Of a stretch of 64,000 nt of DNA, positions 56,434-64,000 are shown in pieces. The DNA comes from Bacteroidota bacterium. Its GTDB lineage: Bacteria > Bacteroidota > Bacteroidia > Cytophagales > Cyclobacteriaceae. Position 1 is the first letter of the stretch, and each line of letters opens with the position of its first letter. A program made the translations under genes and the position numbers. The stretch spans positions 62,001 to 126,000 of the forward strand of contig JAFDYV010000004.1 in the NCBI GenBank assembly GCA_018267275.1. Direction: 5' to 3'. The notes beneath the pieces are model-generated. The model was not told the DNA's origin and did not search any database. It saw nothing but the letters and a program-made list of their open reading frames with translations.

Positions 56434-56520
56434 CTCGATGTGTTGACGTGCAGAAGTGTTAATGTGTTGATGTTCTATTTATCTATTTCGTTACAAGTTG
56501 CAGGCCTATCGCTCCAAGCC

Positions 56521-57378
56521 CTACCTCACGACAAGTGTTTCCGAATTCAGCTCGGCCATTTTGTTTTCATGCAATTCGCCCAACAATGCGTTCACTTCCT
56601 CACGTGTGAAATTGCAGAACCAGCGGTCGGCTCTGCGCTCAATGCTCGGCAGGCCCTTTCCACGCACCGTGTGCGCCACTACAATCGTTGGCTTTCTGTT
56701 TGCAAGTGGCAGATTTGAAAACGCTTCATCTAGTTTTTCAAAATCATGTCCATCTACGTCTATCGTATTCCAACCAAAAGCTTCAAATTTATCTTTGATA
56801 GAATTCAATGGAATCAACTCTTCCGTAGCCACGTTTGCCTGAAAATAGTTTCTATCTACAATCCAAATCAGGTTATCTAATTTGTGCGCGGCCGTTACCA
56901 ACGCAGCCTCCCATACCGAACCTTCGTTTAATTCTCCATCGCCAGTAACGACCACGACTTTATTTCTTTGATTTTTTAACTTACAATCGAGTGCCACACC
57001 CATTGCTACTGACGGCAGATGACCGAGCGACCCCGAATGAAATTCTACCCCGGGAATATTTGTGTTGGGATGCCAGTAAATATGATCGTTTGCCTTGAGG
57101 TGATTTTCCAGTCTTGATTTTTCTATGAATCCGATTTCGGCAAACAATCCGTAAAGAGCGGGCACATCATGGCCTTTTGACAAAAACAAGTAGTCGCGAA
57201 GAGGATCGTTGAGATTATCTTTTGTAACGTTTAAAAATCTTTGATACAGAAACACAAACAGGTCTGCACAAGAAAGTGACGCGCCCGTAAAGCAACCACC
57301 ATCAGTAGATAGTTTGATAATATTCTCGCGCACCAAAAGTGCCAAGTGTTTCAATTGCTTCAATTCGTCACTATTCAT
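56521..57378 (-). CDS. Transketolase, N-terminal half (PP domain)
   Basis: 285 residues holding the thiamine-diphosphate pyrophosphate domain: FLSKGHDVPALYG near residue 67, LGHLPSVAMGVAL near 117, and the metal/diphosphate motif VTGDGELNEGSVWEAAL near 143, followed by DRNYFQA. Together with the gene 87 bp downstream it forms a complete enzyme that moves two-carbon ketol units between sugar phosphates. Its start overlaps the SpsF-like gene by 4 bp. The 87-bp gap to its partner is the only sizeable gap in the core operon. Confidence 0.92.
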   Translation of the reverse strand: MNSDELKQLKHLALLVRENIIKLSTDGGCFTGASLSCADLFVFLYQRFLNVTKDNLNDPLRDYLFLSKGHDVPALYGLFAEIGFIEKSRLENHLKANDHIYWHPNTNIPGVEFHSGSLGHLPSVAMGVALDCKLKNQRNKVVVVTGDGELNEGSVWEAALVTAAHKLDNLIWIVDRNYFQANVATEELIPLNSIKDKFEAFGWNTIDVDGHDFEKLDEAFSNLPLANRKPTIVVAHTVRGKGLPSIERRADRWFCNFTREEVNALLGELHENKMAELNSETLVVR

Positions 57379-58205
57379 GAAACTTGTTCTACTATTCGGG
57401 TTTGTTGTTTATTGATTGTTTTCAGCTCATGTAAATGGTTACGATACCAGTTTACTCCAGCCCATTTGCCATTGATTTCCATCATTGACGGAGCCTCGTC
57501 AAGCAAATTCAAAATATCTTGTAACGTAAATTCAGGATTGTTGTAGAAAAGCTTCTCATACACTTGTTTGATAAACTCATAGTCTTCCGCATAATCAATC
57601 GTCCAACGGTGCGTCATCGAATAATCTAAACCGGTCTCCCATGTGACGTTTCCAATATTGAATTGATGTGGGCGTTCCCAGATATACGGTGTTGTGTGTT
57701 CCAGTTCCATGGGGGCGATGGCGTTTTCCCAAGTTTGTTCAAGCGCAGCGAATGACATTACTTCAATATCATTTCCATCAGGATAAGTAGCCGGATGTAG
57801 ATTACTCGCGTAGTCAACCTTACCGTTACTCGCCAAAAAAAATTCCAATACTCTATCAATCACTTTTGCATCTATCAGCGGACAGTCTGACGGAATTTTC
57901 ACCACCACATCTGCCTTGTATCGACTCGCCACTTGGTAGTGACGATCCAACAAATCGAATTTACTTCCGCGGTATACTTCAATTTGATTTTCTTCACACA
58001 TTGCTACAATCGCATCATCTTCTATATGGGTAGTAGTAGCAACTACCACAGTACCTACTTTCTTTGCTGCTTTTACACGCTGCACCATCCGCAATAACAA
58101 CGGCTCACCACATAGTGGCAACATCGCCTTTCCAGGCAAGCGCGTTGAACTTAATCTTGCTTGCACCACCGTTACAACGTTTGTTCCGCCCATGCTAACA
58201 AGCAA
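57375..58205 (-). CDS. SpsF-like cytidylyltransferase
   Basis: 276 residues. The nucleotidyltransferase opening VVTVVQARLSSTRLPGKAML near residue 9, then IPSDCPLID near 100 and DYASNLHPATYPDGND, match the SpsF group of acylneuraminate cytidylyltransferase-like proteins. It should activate the acidic sugar as a CMP derivative, although members using other NTPs exist. Alternative starts at residue 5 (MGGTNVV) would shorten it by four residues; the given start overlaps the glycosyltransferase gene by 11 bp. Confidence 0.88.
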   Translation of the reverse strand: MLVSMGGTNVVTVVQARLSSTRLPGKAMLPLCGEPLLLRMVQRVKAAKKVGTVVVATTTHIEDDAIVAMCEENQIEVYRGSKFDLLDRHYQVASRYKADVVVKIPSDCPLIDAKVIDRVLEFFLASNGKVDYASNLHPATYPDGNDIEVMSFAALEQTWENAIAPMELEHTTPYIWERPHQFNIGNVTWETGLDYSMTHRWTIDYAEDYEFIKQVYEKLFYNNPEFTLQDILNLLDEAPSMMEINGKWAGVNWYRNHLHELKTINKQQTRIVEQVS

Positions 58206-59232
58206 TTTTTTGATAGTCTGCCTCGATGGTAGGTAGTTCCTCCACTAAAAATTTTTCTTTGCCATGCGGATATTCAATGAACCTGCGGCAAATGGCCGCG
58301 ATATGAGCAGCCGAACGACCTCCATTTTGAATGGGTGTTTTTCTCTTGAGTTCTTCCAAATCAAAATAGGAGTGAACCTTTTTGCCAAGGGCGAGCCCAA
58401 CATATACAACCGTAGAAAACTGTGTAACAAGTTCTTCACAGTGGTAAATCATTTCGTTGACATTCCCATCAGTGTAGACCCAAGCATTAGGCGCATGTTC
58501 ATGTATTTCATGAATTGCCCTTTTCTTATTCTCGTTTGGATGAAGTTTAAAAATCAACTGACGCCCTTGCGCGATGGCAACACACTTTCGAATAAACTCG
58601 AGGCGATCATCATGCCCCATCAGTTCTCTGATATCCGAGGTTGCAACCAGCACGTAGTTACGGTGCGGAAAAGTATTGTACTTCAATGCCTCAACATTAT
58701 CAAAATTTGGCATGCCGGTAACAATAAGTTTTCGGCTATCCGCTCCCAGCGATTGAAAATATTCGCGATAGCCTTCACTGGCCACGCAATACACATCAAT
58801 TAAATTAGAAGTACCATTGAGAGACGTATTTCCCGCCCAATAGCCCGGCAGGTTCAATGCCTTAACCACTTTTGACCAAAACGTGATTTTATCCGTCATC
58901 CCTTCTTGCACCCAAACTGATTTGGTTGCCCTGATGGATTTTGGTACGAGCAAATCGCTGCACACCACCGCCAAATCATAATGGTTACTGTAAACGGATT
59001 GAGCGTAGTCGTTTTTGAGGCGATTTTGCGAGAGGTATCGCTCGGTATTCTCACGAAACTGGCCGCCTAAAATTGTGCTTGAGCCCCCACCTCTCTTGAC
59101 AAATTCTTGCACTACCCAGTTATCGCTGTAGAATTGAGAAAAATAACAATCGTAATCAGACAGATGCGATGCGATGGCGTGCATCTGTATTACTTGGTTG
59201 AGAGAGCCAACCGTAAATAGTATCTTCTTCAC
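58195..59232 (-). CDS. Glycosyltransferase-like GT-B protein of the sugar operon
   Basis: 345 residues. Two Rossmann-like halves are suggested: MKKILFTVGSLNQVIQMHAI at the start, and KLIVTGMPNFDNV, LIFKLHPNENKKRAIHEI and EELVTQFSTVVYVGLALGKKV in the second half. The HPNE ... TQFSTVVYVGLALGKKV pattern is like that of CDP-glycerol/UDP-GlcNAc-epimerase-fold transferases in capsule clusters. I cannot name donor or acceptor. It is the first gene of the minus-strand operon and would use the activated sugar made by the downstream genes. Confidence 0.7.
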   Translation of the reverse strand: MKKILFTVGSLNQVIQMHAIASHLSDYDCYFSQFYSDNWVVQEFVKRGGGSSTILGGQFRENTERYLSQNRLKNDYAQSVYSNHYDLAVVCSDLLVPKSIRATKSVWVQEGMTDKITFWSKVVKALNLPGYWAGNTSLNGTSNLIDVYCVASEGYREYFQSLGADSRKLIVTGMPNFDNVEALKYNTFPHRNYVLVATSDIRELMGHDDRLEFIRKCVAIAQGRQLIFKLHPNENKKRAIHEIHEHAPNAWVYTDGNVNEMIYHCEELVTQFSTVVYVGLALGKKVHSYFDLEELKRKTPIQNGGRSAAHIAAICRRFIEYPHGKEKFLVEELPTIEADYQKIAC

Positions 59233-59585
59233 CTATTGCTGTCTATATATGCACAAAAGTATTAGCGAAATGTTACTTGAAATTTTATAAAGAATGATGA
59301 AACGGTTAAGTTTTTAACGGTGGCTTAGCAGCCAGGCAACATTGCCGCCATAAAAAAGTGTAACTATCGAGTGTGCACGCCACATGCCAATGCAATGTCC
59401 ATCAGAACTAAATTAGAAATCAAATTGCAACGGATACTGGATTCTATGTTCTTACCGGGTGAAGGCCACTCGGCTCAACGCTTTCAGATCGCGAAAAAAT
59501 CTCACCACTAATTGGCGCAACTCAGGAGGAAAGAACAACTGAGATTTTGAAGTGATTAGCAATAACGAAAATTCCAACTCAATTC
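59233..59585. other. Intergenic region without recognisable genes
   Basis: 353 bp upstream of the sugar operon and downstream of a lipoprotein gene, both on the minus strand. It must hold the operon promoter. I saw no convincing RNA, strong hairpin, or TAnnTTTG with a matching -33 box; the sequence is of mixed composition with an AT-rich part next to the operon (about 59240-59310). Confidence 0.6.
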
Positions 59586-60134
59586 TCACCTAGCTTTCCA
59601 TTGACGTACCGCTTTGTCATAGAAAACACGCCCATCCGGGAATTCAATCCACTCTTCGCTGGTATTGTTGATTTGATACCGAGTCAGATCTTCGCCTTTC
59701 ACCATTAGTTCAAATAAGTAAGTTGCACGTTGTTGCAGCACTTCTGGTTTCATTTTCCAGGTTCTAAACACCTCTTCAAACTCTGCCATATTTTCACCCG
59801 GTTTGTTCCACTTTAACTTACCGGCAATTGCAACTCTTTTGTCTGTAATGCTGGGCGCCCTGCGGCTCACCATAAAATAAATTGTTCCATCTGACGCGGG
59901 ATAGTAGGCGTCCAGCCGATGGAGGCTCTGTTGCTCAAGGTAGTGCGCATCATGTTCTTTACTAAATTTTTGCTCATTACTAACTCCCTTTGGAAGGTCG
60001 GATATGTACCGAATTACTTGAGCCACAAATTCATCTTGCTCTTTCAGCGATAAATGATCAGCTGGCGCATAACTTTTTTTGGTTGAGCAAGTGCACAACA
60101 ACAATAAACAGAATAAACAGGAAATCGTTTTCAT
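59586..60134 (-). CDS. Hypothetical lipoprotein
   Basis: 182 residues with a lipoprotein signal (LLLCTCS, C16 the likely acylated Cys). The mature part is mixed alpha/beta with YYPASDGTIYFMVSRRAPS and VAIAGKLKWNKPG, then a helical stretch and an ending with EEWIEFPDGRVFYDKAV. I do not recognise the family. It may sit in the outer membrane. TATTTTTG lies only 4 bp before the ATG, so if used it would give a leaderless mRNA. Confidence 0.75.
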   Translation of the reverse strand: MKTISCLFCLLLLCTCSTKKSYAPADHLSLKEQDEFVAQVIRYISDLPKGVSNEQKFSKEHDAHYLEQQSLHRLDAYYPASDGTIYFMVSRRAPSITDKRVAIAGKLKWNKPGENMAEFEEVFRTWKMKPEVLQQRATYLFELMVKGEDLTRYQINNTSEEWIEFPDGRVFYDKAVRQWKAR

Positions 60135-60146
60135 GGCACAAAAATA

Positions 60147-60174
60147 AAAAGACCTACCATGGGGTAGGTCTTTT
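60147..60174 (-). terminator. Rho-independent terminator of the surface lipoprotein gene
   Basis: AAAAGACCTACC, a 4-nt loop ATGG, then GGTAGGTCTTTT: a 12-bp perfect stem. It lies 30 bp beyond the stop of the minus-strand gene at 60204. The minus-strand transcript would end in a run of U from the A-rich left side. Confidence 0.85.
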
Positions 60175-60203
60175 CTTATTATTTATTGACTTACTTTTCC
60201 TAA

Positions 60204-62027
60204 TTAATAGGCTTTCGAAATTGGCTGGAATTCCGCCCAGCCATCTGTCCAGTCGGTGGTTCCGAAAGCGCCTCGGTAAGTTACCGCAGTCCAAGTAAAG
60301 TTGTTTCCGTTAGCAAGTTTTGCCTCTGTCGAAAAGTTTGCGACACCCGCGGTTGTTAGAGTGCCAGTAGTAACCGCAAAGTTTGGATTCGAGGGGTAGG
60401 TTGGAATTGTGAAGCCAGCAAAGAACAACGAGGGATTGATACCCATAGCTGTATACGGTTCCACAGACCCCGCAGGAGTTCCAGCCACAGGCGACCAGTT
60501 CGGGCTGGCAATGCTTACAGCATTACCATTGTTAGTCCAGTAGTCACGAATTGGAGTAGCATCTCCGGCTGTCAACCCGGCTGGCGTAATTCCCGTTGAG
60601 AAAGCGGCCAGCGCTGTTGTAGACGTACCCACTTGCGTAGTGCCAGGGAAGAACAGTGTATTATTAGTATGCTTGCCGGCTCCTGAGGTCAAGTTATCCA
60701 ACGTAGCCTGGTCATCTAAACGAAGACCGTTAGGGAAACCTGCAATAAATGAATTGAAAATGGAAATGGATGTTCTCCTTCTAATGTGAATAGCGTTGGC
60801 AAAGTTGGCCGAAATAGGTCGCGAAACACCGCTTGAACCAGTACCAGTGTTGAAATCGCGCGGACCAAGAATTGTCATGTTTGAAAATACGCCACGAGTA
60901 TAGCCTGCAGCACCTTGAGGTGTGTCGTTAGCATTTGCTTGGTTATCACTCTCAAAACCGTTTGAACCAGATTGGTCAGCATAGAAAGGGTTGCGCACAG
61001 CTAATCCAAACTGCACGTTACCGCCCCAGCCGAAGTCAGTGTCAAAGTCATCGTCCCAAGCGCTTAGTGAAACCAAATTTTTTCCATTTACGGTGCCGCC
61101 AAACCACTCAAAATTGTCATCGCCACCAAATGAAGTCTGTACAAATTCAACGGTGGTTGCATTTCCTACACCGCCAAGGGTCAAACTATTGGTCTCGTTA
61201 TTGGGAGTCAACTCCACACCTGCATACTCGATGCGAACATAACGCAACGAACCTGAATTCGAATTTGCGTTGGTAGTAGGGCTAGTGGTATTGCCATAAG
61301 TTTTCGCAGGTGTAATACCCTCAATAGCAGGTTGCGTTGCTTGATTCACCCATGCATTACCCAACAGGATAACGCCACCCCAGTCACCACGGTCTCTCTC
61401 GCCTGGAAGCTGAGCAGAAGTAAATACAATTGGATTGGTTGCCGTACCATTTGCAATCAAAGTTCCGCCCACGTCAACCAATAAAGTACCCTTTGTTGCT
61501 TTGTCACCCAAAATCACTGTCCCGGCAGGAATGGTAAGGGTTACTCCGCTGGGCACAAACACTTGACCTTTCAGGAGATATTTTCTAGTTGCGACTAAAG
61601 TCTGGGTAGTTAAGTTTCCAGTCAATTCAATGATTGGATTCCCTACTGTTACTACAAAAGAAGAAATAAGTGAAGGGAACTGCTTACTATCTATAGCCTG
61701 AAAACCAATCACAAACGTAGAACCAACAATTGCGTTTGCTGGAATATTGAAAGTAAATTCTTGAGTGAACGTTCCTCCAGTAAAAGCCAAATCCGGGTAA
61801 GCGGAGCTTGACGTGCCGTTTACAGAAATCTGAACAGTACTGCCACCATTGGGCGAATTTACCGTGATAGTGGTTTTTACTGCAGCACCAGGTAAATCAG
61901 AAGCTGTTGCGGAAGATAAAGAAATTGTTGGGGCTGGCTTGGCTGCCTCTGTCTTATCGCAAGACTGAAGGAAGGCCACCATTGCCACCGCTAGCAATGA
62001 AACAAATGCGGTAGTAATCTTTTTCAT
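60204..62027 (-). CDS. Large surface lipoprotein with beta-helix-like fold
   Basis: 607 residues with a lipobox (FLQSC, C23). Residues about 35-130 form an Ig-like domain rich in Thr and Ser. Residues about 140-600 contain YLLKGQVFVPSGVTLTIPAG, GTLIANGTATNPIVFTSAQ, GDWGGVILLGNAWVN and further strands that look like a right-handed beta-helix of the kind in secreted Bacteroidota proteins. Acidic stretches (SAWDDDFDTDFGWGG) could bind metal. It is 159 bp downstream of the TonB-dependent receptor and has its own promoter-like motif, so it may be its surface ligand-binding partner. Confidence 0.82.
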   Translation of the reverse strand: MKKITTAFVSLLAVAMVAFLQSCDKTEAAKPAPTISLSSATASDLPGAAVKTTITVNSPNGGSTVQISVNGTSSSAYPDLAFTGGTFTQEFTFNIPANAIVGSTFVIGFQAIDSKQFPSLISSFVVTVGNPIIELTGNLTTQTLVATRKYLLKGQVFVPSGVTLTIPAGTVILGDKATKGTLLVDVGGTLIANGTATNPIVFTSAQLPGERDRGDWGGVILLGNAWVNQATQPAIEGITPAKTYGNTTSPTTNANSNSGSLRYVRIEYAGVELTPNNETNSLTLGGVGNATTVEFVQTSFGGDDNFEWFGGTVNGKNLVSLSAWDDDFDTDFGWGGNVQFGLAVRNPFYADQSGSNGFESDNQANANDTPQGAAGYTRGVFSNMTILGPRDFNTGTGSSGVSRPISANFANAIHIRRRTSISIFNSFIAGFPNGLRLDDQATLDNLTSGAGKHTNNTLFFPGTTQVGTSTTALAAFSTGITPAGLTAGDATPIRDYWTNNGNAVSIASPNWSPVAGTPAGSVEPYTAMGINPSLFFAGFTIPTYPSNPNFAVTTGTLTTAGVANFSTEAKLANGNNFTWTAVTYRGAFGTTDWTDGWAEFQPISKAY

Positions 62028-62052
62028 TTTGTTATAGTTTTTTTGAGACGGA

Positions 62053-62060
62053 CAAAAGTA
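62053..62060 (-). promoter_or_regulatory. Candidate -7 element for the surface lipoprotein gene
   Basis: On the minus strand TACTTTTG matches TAnnTTTG exactly, 25 bp before the ATG at 62027. No clear TTG lies at the -33 distance. It lies after the receptor's terminator, so the lipoprotein can be transcribed separately. Confidence 0.5.
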
Positions 62061-62132
62061 GACCTATAAGAATACCTGTTGATTAACTGTGCTTTACCAA
62101 ATTGTTAACTTCGGGAACATTTGGATAACAAT

Positions 62133-62161
62133 AAAAAAGGCTCCTGTACAGAGCCTTTTTT
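62133..62161 (-). terminator. Rho-independent terminator of the TonB-dependent receptor gene
   Basis: AAAAAAGGCTC, a 7-nt loop CTGTACA, then GAGCCTTTTTT: an 11-bp perfect stem with T/A runs, 25 bp beyond the receptor stop on the minus strand. Confidence 0.88.
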
Positions 62162-62186
62162 GTCAGTAGCTTGGTGAACTGCCAAA

Positions 62187-64000
62187 TTATTTCAAGGCAA
62201 ACTTCCAGTTAAAGCTGATGGTGTACTGCGTACCAATCCGATAGCTTTGAATCAAGTCTTCTTTCGAGTCAATTGACTGATCGCGATTGTTGTCTTGTAC
62301 GAGCCAGTAACGGGCATTCAAAATGTTTTGCGCATTGAACTTAGCCTCAAACTTGCGCCAGAATGTCTTGGCAAGCTGCAGATCCAACGAATGGCGTGGC
62401 ATCTCCCACCAGCTGGGGAACAAGTCATCACCAACTGCAAAAATGCGAGGGCCAAACACGTTGTATCCTAAGTTAACAGAATATCCTTTCTCCTCATCAA
62501 AGTAGTATAAGCCTGTGTTAATGATGTAAGGACTTTGTCCCTGCAAAGGGCGTGACTGATCAAGGTTTGCAAACGCAGGGTCGCTAGGAATCTGCACTTC
62601 ACTTTTGATCCATGACGCGTTTAAGTTGAAACTAGTGTTTCTCAAAAACCTGTTTACTCCTAAACTCGCTAACGACTTTTTGAACTCCAATTCAAAGCCC
62701 CAGTTGATCGCTTGCTTTGCATTGTTGTAAGTAAGTTGTGGGTTTTCTGCGGTTCGTTGCAAAAAGATTTCAATCGGATTAGCGATATGCTTGTAAAACG
62801 CCCCAATGCTGAAAAGCTCACCTGGGTTTGGATACATCTCATATCGCAAATCGAAGTTGTCTACATTCGCAACCTTCAAGTTGGGATTTCCGATCAAGGC
62901 TGCCTCGTATTCAAAAGCGTAGTATAGAAAAGGAGCGATTTCTCTAAACTCGGGGCGGTTTACCGTTCTACTATATGCCGCTCTAATCAGTCGCCTGTCG
63001 TCTAGATTAAACGCTGTGTTAAATGAGGGCAACAGCGAAAATACTGAGTTCTTTACGTTCACAGGATTCACGCCATCGCTGCCTGTTAACGTTTGGCGGA
63101 ATGACTCTCCGCGAACACCCGCAGACAAATCCCATTTGCCTATTGGCAACACGCCACTAACATAACCGGCACCAATAAAACCAGTACCGCTATACGAATC
63201 GCGTGCCTGAGTACCTTCTTCAATCACAAATCCATCGATACGCTTAATATTTGTTGGCGAGAAAATGGTCGACAGGGGTTGTTGAATCAACTGCTGACCA
63301 ATCGCTTGATTGAAATTACCAGGATATAAATAGTTTAAGAAACGAGCGTTAAAGGTTCTCTCCTTGTAATCTAAATAATAGCCAGCCCTTAAAGAGGCTC
63401 TCCGTTTCTCCTTAGGTTCGCCAAAAATCTGTTCAAAGTTTAAGCCGTGAGAAGCACCTTTGTCTTTCAATCCAGACCAGAATCTACCTGACTCAAAAGG
63501 GCTGGCAGCCGAAGGCAACTGCATGGTAAACGGATCTGTTTCTGTTGCTGTCTTTGCTCTAAATGTTCTAAACCGTCTGAAGTCAGGTTCATTACGGTCG
63601 ATATAGCTTACGCCAACCACCCAATTCAGTTTTGTCTTTCCCACCGCATCCAACTCATGGAAGCCCTGCAACTGGCCAGTATAAATACTGCGCGACAGAT
63701 AGTGATACGCATAGTTTCTTAAATCGTCAGATGGGCGTTGAATGAAATCATCGCCTCTGCGTAGGGTTGTTTCATTCTGACCAATTTGCACGAACAGGTT
63801 CTTAAACTCAATCTTGTGTTTGGGACTTAGCTTGAACATCCAGTTATGCATACCGCTAATCTTCACGTTGTTTGCAGAGAAGCTATCGAAATAGCGAAAT
63901 CTCAACGGGCTATTGGATTCTAAAATCTGGTTATATCTCAAAAACTCCGACACGTACAACTGGTAGCTGTTGCTATAACCAATGCTCGTGATGTTTCGGG
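62187..64000 (-). CDS. TonB-dependent receptor, C-terminal part (gene runs off window)
   Basis: The frame is open to base 64000, so the 5-prime part with signal peptide, carboxypeptidase-like domain and plug is outside; about 604 residues of beta-barrel remain. Strands alternate with long polar loops, with typical blocks LKVANVDNFDLRYEMYPNPG, FSIGAFYKHIANPIEIFLQR, IRAAYSRTVNRPEFREIAPF, and an ending TQYTISFNWKFALK with the aromatic terminal strand recognised by BamA. The RxxYSRTVNRPEFRE block is common to outer-membrane receptors of Bacteroidota. It would import a ligand through TonB energy; the ligand is not readable. The next gene in the same direction is a large lipoprotein that may cooperate. 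Confidence 0.9.
   Translation of the reverse strand, partial: RNITSIGYSNSYQLYVSEFLRYNQILESNSPLRFRYFDSFSANNVKISGMHNWMFKLSPKHKIEFKNLFVQIGQNETTLRRGDDFIQRPSDDLRNYAYHYLSRSIYTGQLQGFHELDAVGKTKLNWVVGVSYIDRNEPDFRRFRTFRAKTATETDPFTMQLPSAASPFESGRFWSGLKDKGASHGLNFEQIFGEPKEKRRASLRAGYYLDYKERTFNARFLNYLYPGNFNQAIGQQLIQQPLSTIFSPTNIKRIDGFVIEEGTQARDSYSGTGFIGAGYVSGVLPIGKWDLSAGVRGESFRQTLTGSDGVNPVNVKNSVFSLLPSFNTAFNLDDRRLIRAAYSRTVNRPEFREIAPFLYYAFEYEAALIGNPNLKVANVDNFDLRYEMYPNPGELFSIGAFYKHIANPIEIFLQRTAENPQLTYNNAKQAINWGFELEFKKSLASLGVNRFLRNTSFNLNASWIKSEVQIPSDPAFANLDQSRPLQGQSPYIINTGLYYFDEEKGYSVNLGYNVFGPRIFAVGDDLFPSWWEMPRHSLDLQLAKTFWRKFEAKFNAQNILNARYWLVQDNNRDQSIDSKEDLIQSYRIGTQYTISFNWKFALK

Noticed and set aside
60139..60146. 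TATTTTTG on the minus strand as promoter for the lipoprotein at 60134
   Set aside because: It is only 4 bp from the ATG, with no -33 box, and overlaps the upstream terminator stem region; too weak to list.
1..64000. CRISPR arrays, tRNA or rRNA genes, prophage or transposase genes
   Set aside because: No regular direct repeats with spacers, no cloverleaf-like sequences, and no structural phage or transposase motifs were seen on either strand. A tRNA scan was not run.

Overview
This is a 64 kb chromosomal window from a member of the Bacteroidota, most likely a Cytophagales-type environmental bacterium. The signs are a secreted protein with a type IX secretion C-terminal sorting domain, a TonB-dependent receptor paired with a surface lipoprotein, a GxxExxY cassette, a DUF4293 protein, and several promoter-like motifs of the Bacteroidota form TAnnTTTG. 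The genus cannot be fixed from the sequence alone. I saw no tRNA, rRNA, CRISPR array, phage gene or transposase.

Region 1 (1-10.1 kb) is a signalling block. It starts with a very long sensor histidine kinase, cut by the window start, carrying about nine GAF-like sensor modules in tandem. A second kinase (signal peptide, TPR-like repeats, one membrane helix, kinase core), a single-domain response regulator and a receiver-adenylate cyclase fusion follow. The block is scarred by repeats. Three 53-bp copies of the right end of a GxxExxY cassette each overlap a stop codon as ATGA and are each followed by a second copy of the kinase 3-prime tail. Both kinases also carry an in-frame palindromic repeat in the same part of the catalytic domain.

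Region 2 (10.1-25.2 kb) looks like a defence or conflict island: a TIR-TolB-like-TPR-HD protein; divergent from it a putative operon of a triple TIR-like Rossmann protein, two tandem paralogous membrane-anchored nSTAND NTPases and a multi-pass membrane protein; and, converging on that operon, a SLOG-like protein fused to SLATT/DUF4231-like membrane helices. This is the best candidate in the window for an undescribed system.

Region 3 (25.2-51.8 kb) is mainly housekeeping and metabolism: selU-selD (2-selenouridine in tRNA), glutaminyl cyclotransferase, YHS and DinB-like proteins, an ATP-grasp protein, an APC amino acid transporter, an ABC exporter, truA, a DUF1080 glycoside-active protein, thiolase, tpx, an amidohydrolase, a hydroxypyruvate-isomerase-like protein, a type IX-secreted delta-60 repeat protein, purine nucleoside phosphorylase with a detached duplicate of its 3-prime end, a creatininase-family protein, a LOG-family protein, SDR-type and sphingomyelinase-like proteins, an SMR efflux protein and a sterol-desaturase-family protein.

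Region 4 (51.9-59.2 kb) is a tightly packed minus-strand operon for an activated acidic sugar: glycosyltransferase-like protein, SpsF-like cytidylyltransferase, split transketolase, class III aminotransferase, SDR, KdsC-like phosphatase and NeuB-like synthase. The transketolase and aminotransferase are unusual partners for a nonulosonate pathway.

Region 5 (59.6-64 kb) holds a small lipoprotein, a large surface lipoprotein and the C-terminal part of a TonB-dependent receptor that runs off the window end.
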